NCBI GenBank assembly: GCA_013286585.1
Contig: JABDFK010000006.1
Location: 1 to 64,000, forward strand
Source of the DNA: Deltaproteobacteria bacterium
Lineage (GTDB): Bacteria; Bdellovibrionota; Bdellovibrionia; Bdellovibrionales; Bdellovibrionaceae
Direction: 5' to 3'
DNA length: 64,000 bases
Below the pieces are notes generated by a model that saw nothing but the letters and a program-made list of their open reading frames with translations, was not told the DNA's origin and searched no databases. The position numbers and the translations under genes are program-made. This document shows, one piece after another, positions 17,036 to 24,444 of this stretch; the first letter of the stretch is position 1; every line of letters starts with the position of its first letter.

Positions 17036-18718
17036 ATGAAATTTTCTCTGGCCTTGATCTTTCTGATGGGTTTTTCAAATGTGGTTTTTGCCTTTGATAT
17101 GGCTTGCGTCAAAACCCAGGTGGTTCGCGGTGATGCCTGCAATAACTTAGTGGTCAATTTTGATTTTTCGTTCTGCGGGGAATCGGCACCACGATCCAGA
17201 AATGTTCGCTCCAGCTGTGTGAATCAAAAAGCTGTGGCTTTTGTTAAAGATCCTGCGAATTTGTACATCGCCACTTACGCCACTCCGGTGAAAGAGGGCG
17301 GCGACTGGCGTCTGCTGACCGTGCGCTCAGAAGCGCGTAATCAGGCGGCCGGGGGCATGCAAATGCAATTGAAGAAAAATGATGGCACCGTCGTCGCTGC
17401 GGGCGTCACCGCCGAGCCAGTGCCCGTGACCGAAGAACCTCAGAAGCCTTTGCCGGCTGTCGCTGTCGTCCCGGTTCCTGCACCCAGTGTAGAAATTGCA
17501 GAGGCCGCACCTGCTCCGGTGGTTGCTGCTCCCGCGCCGGAAGTGAAAGCCGAAGTTCCCGCTCCGGCCAAGGAGAAAAATCTGGAGGCCGAAAAAGCCA
17601 TGGCTAAAGACGATGACGACTGTGGCTGCGACGGCAAAAAAGAAACGCCGAAAGAACCCGTCAAAGAGCCTGTGGTCAAGCATTCGGGTTTCATCGATTT
17701 CTACTATTTGTCAGCGATGAATGCTCCGCAAGCCGTGACGACATATCCTGCCACCAGCACCACGGTCAATGCCACTCCGGCGCCGAATGTTCCCTACCGG
17801 ATGTTTGATATTTATCATGACACTTTCAATGTGGCGCTGGCCGAGTTAACTTTGAAAAAAGATTTTGAAAATGCCGGAGGCCAAATTGATTTGGGCTATG
17901 GCAACGCCACCTACACCATGGATCCCAACGACGTCGGCGGGCAGAACGTTTTGCAAGCCAAGGCCTACTACAAACTAGGCCCAAGTGTGAAATTGACCGT
18001 GGGAAAAATGTTCACTCATATGGGCTTGGAAGAGGCTTACTCAGTTGAGAATTTCAATTACTCTCGCTCGCTGATCTTTACTTATTTAGAGCCTTTGTGG
18101 CACACCGGTGCTGCTTTGGAATTCCAACTTGTCCCCGGAGTTCTTGCGGCCACTCTTTATGGCTACAATGGCTGGAACGGCTCTTACATGCAAAACCAAA
18201 AGATGACGGGACTACGTTTGGACTGGAAAGCGTCCAACGAGTTGCATGCGCAGTACAACATGATCTACAGTGCTCAGCCGACGGTCAATGCCGGTACTCG
18301 CCAAGAACACCAGGTCAGTCTGACTTGGAAGCCCAGCAAAGATGAAACGGTAGCGGCAGAATATGTTTGGGGCTACCAATCCGCGGCCTTCGTGGGCCAA
18401 GACACTATGTGGAATGGATTCGAAGTGCTTGCCAAAAAAGCCTGGGGAAAATTCAGCGTGTCGCCAAGGTACGAGTTGATTTCTGATCCTCAAGGTTATG
18501 CGATTTCTGGATTGTTGGCGCCAGTACCGATGGGAACCTACACCGCACAAAATATTTACAGTGCGACACTGACCTTGGCAGAAGAAATTCAAGAAGGCGC
18601 AAGAGTGATCGCCGAATTTCGCCAAGACACGTCCGATCAGAACGTGTTCAAGGACATGAATTACTTGCCGACGAACACCCAGTCCACGGCAACGCTGGCG
18701 TTTCAGTACGAGTTTTAG
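17036..18718 (+). CDS. Outer-membrane porin-like beta-barrel protein
   Basis: A 560-residue exported protein. The ATG at 17036 has GGGAG before it and opens a signal peptide (~1-20). Residues ~25-110 form a small Cys-containing domain, ~120-215 are Ala/Pro-rich linker ending in an acidic Cys cluster (DDDDCGCDGKK), and ~225-560 form a barrel of alternating strands (SGFIDFYYLSAMNAP, VKLTVGKMFTHMGLEEAYSVENFNYSRS) ending in a C-terminal Phe (AFQYEF), as expected for BamA-dependent insertion. The barrel resembles 'outer membrane beta-barrel' porins (BBP2-like). The N-terminal domain plus linker is an unusual addition and may bridge the periplasm. Confidence 0.8.
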   Translation: MKFSLALIFLMGFSNVVFAFDMACVKTQVVRGDACNNLVVNFDFSFCGESAPRSRNVRSSCVNQKAVAFVKDPANLYIATYATPVKEGGDWRLLTVRSEARNQAAGGMQMQLKKNDGTVVAAGVTAEPVPVTEEPQKPLPAVAVVPVPAPSVEIAEAAPAPVVAAPAPEVKAEVPAPAKEKNLEAEKAMAKDDDDCGCDGKKETPKEPVKEPVVKHSGFIDFYYLSAMNAPQAVTTYPATSTTVNATPAPNVPYRMFDIYHDTFNVALAELTLKKDFENAGGQIDLGYGNATYTMDPNDVGGQNVLQAKAYYKLGPSVKLTVGKMFTHMGLEEAYSVENFNYSRSLIFTYLEPLWHTGAALEFQLVPGVLAATLYGYNGWNGSYMQNQKMTGLRLDWKASNELHAQYNMIYSAQPTVNAGTRQEHQVSLTWKPSKDETVAAEYVWGYQSAAFVGQDTMWNGFEVLAKKAWGKFSVSPRYELISDPQGYAISGLLAPVPMGTYTAQNIYSATLTLAEEIQEGARVIAEFRQDTSDQNVFKDMNYLPTNTQSTATLAFQYEF

Positions 18719-19152
18719 GGAGTCAGTGCTCTTTGTTGAAGTTTGATATTTCCACCAACCATGGCCAATACGATTTGGTCGTAGGCCGGAACGTTGGAGC
18801 GAGCAGCAACAACTGCGCCTCGGTCATTATATAAGCTCATGTTGTCGAGGTCTCCGCCGTCGGACAAATCGGATTCAGCCAAGGATGCTGTGTACCAGTG
18901 ACCTTCAATCATCACTTGCGCCTGTGCTTGAGAAAGTAATCGCAAAGTCGGGCAGACAGATTGGAAGCCGACCACTTTGCCGCCAGAAACTAGTTCGACG
19001 GCGCAGCTTTGAACTTGCGCTTTTAGATCTTGAAGAATTTCGTGGTTGCCAGTCACATCCAGAATATTTTGTGCAATAGCTGATACGGAATTGAGGCTGG
19101 TGATCACCAGAGCCAGGGAAATAAGTGTGAGATTCAGTTGATTGGATTTCAT
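18715..19152 (-). CDS. Small secreted protein, unknown function
   Basis: Starting at ATG 19152 (AAGGAA upstream) the product is 145 residues with a signal peptide (~1-28). The mature part has two cysteines (VQSCAVEL and SVCPTLRLL), LSQAQAQVMIEGHWYTASLAESDLSD and a C-terminal beta-rich segment. No family recognised. Its stop overlaps the porin stop (convergent). A longer frame to 19203 exists but would add an N-terminal extension before a perfect signal peptide, so I reject it. Confidence 0.65.
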   Translation of the reverse strand: MKSNQLNLTLISLALVITSLNSVSAIAQNILDVTGNHEILQDLKAQVQSCAVELVSGGKVVGFQSVCPTLRLLSQAQAQVMIEGHWYTASLAESDLSDGGDLDNMSLYNDRGAVVAARSNVPAYDQIVLAMVGGNIKLQQRALTP

Positions 19153-19258
19153 AAAGCGTAACCGTTCCTTCTTTTTTAAATTGGAGGACGGGTATATGCC
19201 CATGAATATACGAAATCAAGGGCTTTTAAAAAACCCTTGGCAGAAATTACAATATAAA

Positions 19259-19311
19259 GCCAGCCCACGGTACGGAGGCGTTTCGCTAGCCAGCCGTATC
19301 GGCGTTTCGCT
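19259..19311 (-). repeat. REP pair (30-bp + 24-bp units) just past the DUF3465 gene
   Basis: Read leftward, one 24-bp unit (loop ATA) is followed by one 30-bp unit (TCCGTACCGT in place of the loop region). It starts three bases after the TAA of the DUF3465 gene and is in the same reading frame as that gene, where it would encode SETPIRLASETPPYRGLA. Confidence 0.85.
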
Positions 19312-19314
19312 GAC

Positions 19315-19809
19315 TTACTGGCCGTTGCCGTTTCCGTACAAAACACCGTTCAAAATTACAAATCCACTGTCATGCGGGCCTGACGGATTCTTATGCACCC
19401 AGTGAATGATCGCTCCATCTGGACTTGGCGGATATCCACCACTTTGTGAAAATGAGTTGATAAAATCCCCACAAGCGATCACTTGGCTGCCGATCGTTGG
19501 CTCTGGCATCATACCGAAATTCAATTGATAGATCACTTCCACGCGATCATTGGGGCCGGGACCAATTCGTATAGAGAAATGATGATGGCCCGTTAAATCC
19601 GCGAAATCGGCATCGACTGTTCCTTGCACGTAGCCACGGGACAAGAAACCGTTCGGCTCGCTGACCTTCCACTGAAGCACTTGCTGATTGTTCATCGCCA
19701 TCGGCTGGCCATGGTTCATGCATTGCTCAGTTTGGTTGGCATAATAATAGCCAGCATTGGCGGACCAGGAAAGCACCAGAGTCGCAAAAACGGCCAGGGT
19801 CTTTTTCAT
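19315..19809 (-). CDS. Secreted DUF3465-family protein
   Basis: Starting at ATG 19809 (AGGAG upstream) the protein has 164 residues with a signal peptide (~1-18, SWSANAG). The mature part fits DUF3465: a GTVDADFADLTGHHHFSIRIG block, then VIYQLNFG, the IACGDFINSFSQ block and the signature IIHWVHKNPSGPHDSGFVILNGVLYG. The family is periplasmic and possibly nucleic-acid- or ligand-binding by its OB-like pattern; function is not established. A longer in-frame start exists at 19938 but the signal peptide and RBS favour 19809. REP repeats follow the stop in frame. Confidence 0.8.
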   Translation of the reverse strand: MKKTLAVFATLVLSWSANAGYYYANQTEQCMNHGQPMAMNNQQVLQWKVSEPNGFLSRGYVQGTVDADFADLTGHHHFSIRIGPGPNDRVEVIYQLNFGMMPEPTIGSQVIACGDFINSFSQSGGYPPSPDGAIIHWVHKNPSGPHDSGFVILNGVLYGNGNGQ

Positions 19810-20154
19810 AGGAACTCCTACAGTGGTAAGGTTGAAAAACGCCAATATATTTCTGATTTGAAATGCTGCAGCCCATGGGCTGTGCCTAAAAGCGGTCGTG
19901 ACAAGATTCCGCAAAATTCCCCCGATGTAGACAGGCATTTAAGGTGCCTGGTAGAAACGCCGAACCGTATTTCCGGCTTATAGATCGCTTTGATAGGTTT
20001 ATTGGCCTGGGTCGAAATGGTCAATACCAATGGTTCACCCTGAAAAAATAACATCATGCCTAAGGTGGGAGGGATCCCGTCATGGGTCCGGGGTCAACCT
20101 TCCACCGGCCCGGAAGTGGCAACAGTGATTGGCGCTCTGGGTAGAACAGTAGCT
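19810..20154. other. Intergenic region with a degenerate REP; no gene seen
   Basis: 345 bases between two leftward genes. The first ~100 bases should hold the DUF3465 promoter. A degenerate REP lies at 19954-19978 (GAAACGCCGAA, then TTTCCGGCT). An open frame of 79 codons at 19818-20057 has no RBS or recognisable product and I do not call it. Confidence 0.5.
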
Positions 20155-20727
20155 CTATTTTTTATCTACATCCACGAGTTCGATCTTCAGTTTTCCAAAA
20201 ACCACGTCCGCTTGGATGAGCAGGTGATTTTCACCTTTGTTGAAATTGTCCGACTGATCGGTCCAATCGCCTAGGCTTGCATTTTCGCGATCCGGGCTAT
20301 GGATATTGCCAAAAACAACGGAGGCCTCGACTTTATATGGAGTGTCCTTTCGCAAACGCAAGATGGTTTTGCCAAAGACATTGTCAATCTTGATGCTCTG
20401 GCTCCCTTGGGAAAGGTCGATGTTGGTCAAATCCAAAACGGATTCGCCAAAAATAGTCTGGTAGGATTTTTTGTCGTCAGTGCTATCTTTACTAGGAAAT
20501 GAAAAATCTGATTGTGAAAACACCGCCTGATAGTCCGTTTTCACCTGTTGGGGGCGGAAGCCAAAACTGCCAAACAGCATTTTTACTCCCAGATAAATAA
20601 TGAAGACGGCAAACAGTATCCGCAGGATCGGAAGATTCCAACCCAGAATTTGGTTGATGAGCAAAACCACGCCAAAAACAACAAAAGCCAGTCCCCAAAA
20701 CATGCCATGACTCCTTTTTCTGTTCAT
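20155..20727 (-). CDS. LiaF-like membrane protein (DUF5668 + LiaF C-terminal domain)
   Basis: Starting at ATG 20727 (AAAGGAG eight bases upstream) the product is 190 residues. Two membrane helices at ~8-25 and ~32-50 (FWGLAFVVFGVVLLINQ, PILRILFAVFIIYLGVKMLFG) form the DUF5668-type anchor. The C-terminal half (~85-185: YQTIFGESVLDLTN, IKIDNVFGKTILRLRKD, VVFGNIHSP, IQADVVFGKLKIEL) is the beta-helical LiaF/cell-wall-active antibiotic response domain. It probably senses or modulates envelope stress. REP repeats sit directly upstream of its RBS and, if an upstream start were used, would be translated as SETPPYRRLA. Confidence 0.85.
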   Translation of the reverse strand: MNRKRSHGMFWGLAFVVFGVVLLINQILGWNLPILRILFAVFIIYLGVKMLFGSFGFRPQQVKTDYQAVFSQSDFSFPSKDSTDDKKSYQTIFGESVLDLTNIDLSQGSQSIKIDNVFGKTILRLRKDTPYKVEASVVFGNIHSPDRENASLGDWTDQSDNFNKGENHLLIQADVVFGKLKIELVDVDKK

Positions 20728-20739
20728 CGAAACTCCTTT

Positions 20740-20788
20740 GCCAGCCAGCCGACGGTACGGAGGCGTTTCGCTCGCCAGCCGACGGTTT
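20740..20788 (-). repeat. REP repeats in the 5' leader of the LiaF-like gene
   Basis: Read leftward: the distal half of one unit (CCGTCGGCTGGCG), then a complete 30-bp unit (AGCGAAACGCC, TCCGTACCGT, CGGCTGGCT), ending a few bases before the AAAGGAG of the LiaF-like gene. A hairpin here would lie in the untranslated leader. Confidence 0.8.
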
Positions 20789-20840
20789 AAAGAAAAGCAG
20801 AACGACTGTCCAGATGTTTTGCGGAAATGAATTCCTAAGC

Positions 20841-21437
20841 CTACAAAATCTCCCAATCCGATGACGATAGTCCCCGAAGTCTGTTCTTCTGATAGCGGAT
20901 TTGGCCGATGACTTCCTTTTCATTGAGCTGAATGTAATTCCTGGTGATTTTGTAGGCTCTCCAACTTCTCACGACCCGCGAAAACGGCCGAAACTTCCAC
21001 AGCTTCCCTCGCCAGCCGTATCGGCGGGGGGTATCGGTCACGGAGCTCGGCGCAAGTAGTCCCTCAAGCCCTAGTCTTTGCGCAATTTGACCTGTCACCA
21101 CGCGAAAGAAGAAGTGAAAATGCCTTCTTCTGGATGCCCTTAGCAATAAGTGAACGTGATCGTTTTGGATGGAGCACTGTTCAAGCTTCACACCAAAATG
21201 CTTGGCATATTTCCGGATCGTCTGCTGAGTGATGAGAAAGCACCGCGAGGACCTCAAGCTTCTGGAGCGCAGTTTGGTTTTGTCGACTTTGAAAACCACG
21301 TGGATCGAATCGCGACTTGAAAGCGGTCTTGTGCCGCGGCCGGCACGAAGTTGGCGCAAAACACCGCCGTGAGAAAACTCATGCCGCCAATCCGTCGGAA
21401 AGAAACTCTGCTGTTTGCGAGCATGACCGATACCCAT
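20841..21437 (-). CDS. REP-associated tyrosine transposase (RAYT), family A copy 1
   Basis: 198 residues from ATG 21437, the first methionine conserved with the second copy at 30947. Family order is intact: HGGVLRQLRAGRGTRPLS, SIHVVFKV, IRKYAKHFGVKLEQCSI, the HUH motif His94-Val-His96 (QNDHVHLLL), FFRVVTGQIAQRLG, FRPFSRVVRSWRAYK and RNYIQLNEKE with the probable catalytic Tyr168. RAYTs are Y1 single-strand transposases that act on REP hairpins. It lies in inverted orientation to copy 2 (about 18 differences in 198 residues by my count), with copy 1 lacking eight residues. A REP core is embedded in its own coding sequence at 21008-21027. Confidence 0.88.
   Translation of the reverse strand: MGIGHARKQQSFFPTDWRHEFSHGGVLRQLRAGRGTRPLSSRDSIHVVFKVDKTKLRSRSLRSSRCFLITQQTIRKYAKHFGVKLEQCSIQNDHVHLLLRASRRRHFHFFFRVVTGQIAQRLGLEGLLAPSSVTDTPRRYGWRGKLWKFRPFSRVVRSWRAYKITRNYIQLNEKEVIGQIRYQKNRLRGLSSSDWEIL
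21008..21027 (-). repeat. REP core inside RAYT copy 1
   Basis: The plus strand reads CTCGCCAGCC then GTATCGGCGG. In the transposase frame it encodes RRYGWRGK. The same core sits at the equivalent place in RAYT copy 2. Confidence 0.75.
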
Positions 21438-21617
21438 GCCAGAGTGACAAATGCAAAGGCCTGGGCCATGTGGCTGGCTCATATTGGGCCCAATACCAGA
21501 TGCAGACGACGGTTTTCGGATCAGAAGAACATTGGGGGGACTTGGCGTTAGGCCAGATTCAGGTCTAGTTGGTTTCAAATGCACGACAGCATCCGGTGGA
21601 TCTCGTAAAATTTATCT

Positions 21618-22649
21618 ATGAAAACCATCCCTACGACAGCGATGAAACTTGTGGTTTTAGCTCTTATTTTAAACCTCACGGCTTGTGCTTCAAAATCTGA
21701 GCGCTCGGAATTTCCGTACACCGAGGATCAGCCTCAGCAGGGTGAGACCAATACTCCCCATTTGCCGACAGCCAGAGAGATTCGAAACGATCCGGCCACT
21801 GCGGCTGACCCTGTGTTGCAACCGGGCTTTGTGATTGAAATGACCAACATTGAGGATCGTAAGCTCAATGGTAGCTTCAAAATTGAGTTCGATGGAAGTA
21901 TGCATTTGCCTTACAACGTGGTGCTGAAGACCTCAGGCCTGAAATTGGTGGACGTGAAGGCCGAAATGTCTAAGGCTTACCGAAAATTTTTTAAAAATCC
22001 TTCTTCCTTCAATGTCCAGCTTAAAAAACGCGTTTACTTGGTGGAGGTTCGGGGGCTGGTGGAAAAACCAGGCGTTCTGACCATTGAACCCCACTCCAGC
22101 CTAGAGTCCATCATCAGCCAAGCGGGTGGTTTAAGCAAAGAGGTCCCGCCCAAATATTTGCGGGTGGTGCACAAAGATCAGAGTCAGCTGGCACTTTCTA
22201 TCGTGGATTATTTTAAGGCGGGAAGTCAGTTTGCAGGTTTGCAAATTAAAGCCGGCGATACTTTGTATTTTCAAGTGGACACTCCGGAGGGCGGTGCCTC
22301 TATGATGAACTTAACTACCATCCAGATTATGGGCGAAGTTCTTAAGCCGGGCTCATTGACTTATCAGCCGGGTCACGATCTCTATGATTATCTTTTGCAG
22401 GCCGGGGGGCCCGCTCCGCTGGCGGACCTTTCGCACATTCGAATCATTCGCGGCCCTTCGCAAAATCGTCTGATTGCGGACATGGACTTGATCGAAGAAG
22501 AAAAGCGCCCCGTGGTGCATCCAGGTGACTTGATATTGGTGCCTTACGACAAGGCCACACCATTTGAAAAGAAACTGACTCAGACGGCAAGTATTGCGAC
22601 CATTATCTCTGCTGTGGCCTTGATTCTATTTACATTTGGGGTGCGCTGA
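21618..22649 (+). CDS. Polysaccharide export outer-membrane lipoprotein (Wza-like)
   Basis: A 343-residue lipoprotein (signal peptide with lipobox NLTACAS). Residues ~65-150 form the polysaccharide biosynthesis/export domain (LQPGFVIEMTNIEDRKLNGSFKI, GSMHLPYNVVLKTSGL, VYLVEVRGLVEKPGVL). Two SLBB-type repeats follow (VRGLVEKPGVLTIEPHSSLESII; IMGEVLKPGSLTYQPGHDLYDYLLQAGG), and a C-terminal hydrophobic helix (~320-340) could cross the outer membrane as in Wza. It begins the rightward polysaccharide operon; the next gene overlaps by one base. Confidence 0.9.
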   Translation: MKTIPTTAMKLVVLALILNLTACASKSERSEFPYTEDQPQQGETNTPHLPTAREIRNDPATAADPVLQPGFVIEMTNIEDRKLNGSFKIEFDGSMHLPYNVVLKTSGLKLVDVKAEMSKAYRKFFKNPSSFNVQLKKRVYLVEVRGLVEKPGVLTIEPHSSLESIISQAGGLSKEVPPKYLRVVHKDQSQLALSIVDYFKAGSQFAGLQIKAGDTLYFQVDTPEGGASMMNLTTIQIMGEVLKPGSLTYQPGHDLYDYLLQAGGPAPLADLSHIRIIRGPSQNRLIADMDLIEEEKRPVVHPGDLILVPYDKATPFEKKLTQTASIATIISAVALILFTFGVR

Positions 22650-23281
22650 TGAGTGCACAAAGCAAACGCGAAAGCATCGGCATGACTTTTATGGATTTAC
22701 GAAACTTCGTGTCCTATGCAGAGTTCAAACGTATCTTTGATAACTTGGATCGCCTGGTGAAGAATAAAAAAATTCGTAGCCTTAGCCTTCTTTCGTTTCA
22801 GCCGGAAGAGGGGCGCAGTTTTATCGGCGCGGCCGTGGCCGTGGGGTTGACCCAGATGCTGGGCTATCGTGTGCTTTTGATTGATGCTGGAAATCCGACT
22901 TCCAACTGGGACATCAACGATATTTTCACTCAAGAGCACTCTGAAATTCTAGAGCAAGATGGAATGGTTTATAATTTGGCTTCCAACTTGGATGGCATGA
23001 AGTTGTCACGTTTGGCGACCGTGGCACACAAGGCACAGGAGTATCGCATTCAAGACATCATTGCGGAATATCAAAATCGGTATGACCTGATTCTTTTTGA
23101 TTCGGCGGCACTTCGCACCACCAACCGTGGTAATTTTGATCCTTGGGTGATCGCCGCGCGCACGGATGGATCGATCTTAGTGACCTCTTCTAAATCGGGG
23201 GATGTGGCCTATCAGTTTCAAACTGAACCCATGCTCAAATCAAAAGTGATCGGTGTGATCGAGAATATGGGGGCTGCGTGA
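22649..23281 (+). CDS. CpsD/CapB-like ATPase with degenerate P-loop
   Basis: A 210-residue protein of the ParA/bacterial tyrosine-kinase fold, overlapping the preceding gene (TGATG). In the usual kinase a GEGKS-type Walker A stands at the start; here it reads SFQPEEGRSFIGAAVAVGL, with Arg in place of the invariant Lys. The second acidic motif is present (RVLLIDAGNPTSNWD), as is a YDLILFDSAAL motif. No Tyr-rich tail is seen. It probably partners the Wzz-like protein that follows, as a regulatory pseudo-kinase rather than an active kinase. Confidence 0.75.
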   Translation: MSAQSKRESIGMTFMDLRNFVSYAEFKRIFDNLDRLVKNKKIRSLSLLSFQPEEGRSFIGAAVAVGLTQMLGYRVLLIDAGNPTSNWDINDIFTQEHSEILEQDGMVYNLASNLDGMKLSRLATVAHKAQEYRIQDIIAEYQNRYDLILFDSAALRTTNRGNFDPWVIAARTDGSILVTSSKSGDVAYQFQTEPMLKSKVIGVIENMGAA

Positions 23282-24441
23282 ATCAAGAGATTGATCTGAT
23301 CCGCATCGGCATGTCCTTGAAGACTCACTTTAAAGTGATGGCCGGCATTATTGCTCTCACGGTGGCGGTGGTCGTGGGCGGGGCTTTGCTGATCATGCCA
23401 GTGAAGTATAAATCATTCTCGGTGGTCACGATTCCTAGCCGTTATTTTCAACAGCCCGTGGTCGAAGATATCATCCCCGCATCCGGAGACATCTCAGAGA
23501 ACCGCACCCTTCGCGAAGGCATGCTGAAGAGCGCCCTCAACAGGGAAGTGATGGAATCTTTGCGCGCCAAATACAGTATTTTTCCTGGCCCAGAGAGCGG
23601 AGAAAAAAATTACGAAATCGCCATGCAGAAATTTGGTGATCAGTTTGAAGTGTTATCTTTGGGTGCGACCAGTTTTCAAATTTCTTATGTCAGTGGCAAC
23701 GCCGAACAGACCTTTGAAGTGGCCAAGGACATCCAGCAAATCGTTTTAGAAAAATTGGTGTCATTAAGAAATCAGAAATTGCTCGATCTGCGCGACAATT
23801 TGATCGGTCGCGTGGACAGTTTGGCTTTCAACGTAGAGGGCGTCGCCGATCCCATCAGCAGCTCGCGGCCCGAAGTCGTGAAGACCGAGTTGTCTCGGAT
23901 CCAGGGTGTATTGGCCACGCTGAAATCCCAGTTTTCCGATCAGCATCCACGGGTGAAAGCCTACAAGGCGAGAGAAAAACTATTGCTCCAGTGGCTGAAT
24001 GAAAAAAAGCAAAAGCCGAGCGTTGCGGAAAAATCTAAGGATAAGAGTAAGTCCAAAGAAAAAGACAAAGCCGATGGTATGACCAGCGGCGGAATGGCCG
24101 ACAAAGAACGCTACGAAGATTTGCTGAAAAGGGTCGATCGACTGAACATTGTATTGGAATACGAATCAAAAAATCCGGACAGTCTGGTCGATATCACTAC
24201 TTCGGCCGTCAAGCCACTGGCGCCATTTTCCCCCAACCTGAAACTGATTCTTCTTTGGGGGTTGCTGGCCGGAATGTTTTTTGCCATGGTCTACGTTGCT
24301 GTTAAGCGAATTTCAGAGATGATTGTGACACCCACGGCAGAATGGGCCATCGGGCAAAGCATCGTGTACTTAGGAAAAGTACCGAATTTGCGTGGAACCG
24401 GCAAGGTCTCTAAAAAAGAATCCAGATACAAAGAAACCTGA
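23278..24441 (+). CDS. Wzz-type polysaccharide chain-length determinant protein
   Basis: A 387-residue inner-membrane protein starting at GTG in a GTGA overlap with the ATPase. N-terminal helix at ~18-40, a large periplasmic part with Wzz features (YKSFSVVTIPSRYFQQPVVEDII) and long coiled-coil segments (~150-250), a very Lys-rich low-complexity insert (KSKDKSKSKEKDKADG, ~258-274), and a C-terminal helix (~320-340) followed by a cytoplasmic tail. It should set polymer length together with the ATPase upstream. Confidence 0.85.
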   Translation: MNQEIDLIRIGMSLKTHFKVMAGIIALTVAVVVGGALLIMPVKYKSFSVVTIPSRYFQQPVVEDIIPASGDISENRTLREGMLKSALNREVMESLRAKYSIFPGPESGEKNYEIAMQKFGDQFEVLSLGATSFQISYVSGNAEQTFEVAKDIQQIVLEKLVSLRNQKLLDLRDNLIGRVDSLAFNVEGVADPISSSRPEVVKTELSRIQGVLATLKSQFSDQHPRVKAYKAREKLLLQWLNEKKQKPSVAEKSKDKSKSKEKDKADGMTSGGMADKERYEDLLKRVDRLNIVLEYESKNPDSLVDITTSAVKPLAPFSPNLKLILLWGLLAGMFFAMVYVAVKRISEMIVTPTAEWAIGQSIVYLGKVPNLRGTGKVSKKESRYKET

Positions 24442-24444
24442 TTC

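Noticed and set aside
19818-20057. 79-codon leftward open frame
   Set aside because: No RBS, no recognisable product, and it overlaps the promoter region of the DUF3465 gene.
20728-20856. N-terminal extension of the LiaF-like protein through the REPs
   Set aside because: Although in frame, ATG 20727 has a strong RBS and starts the membrane helix region properly; the extension has no RBS.
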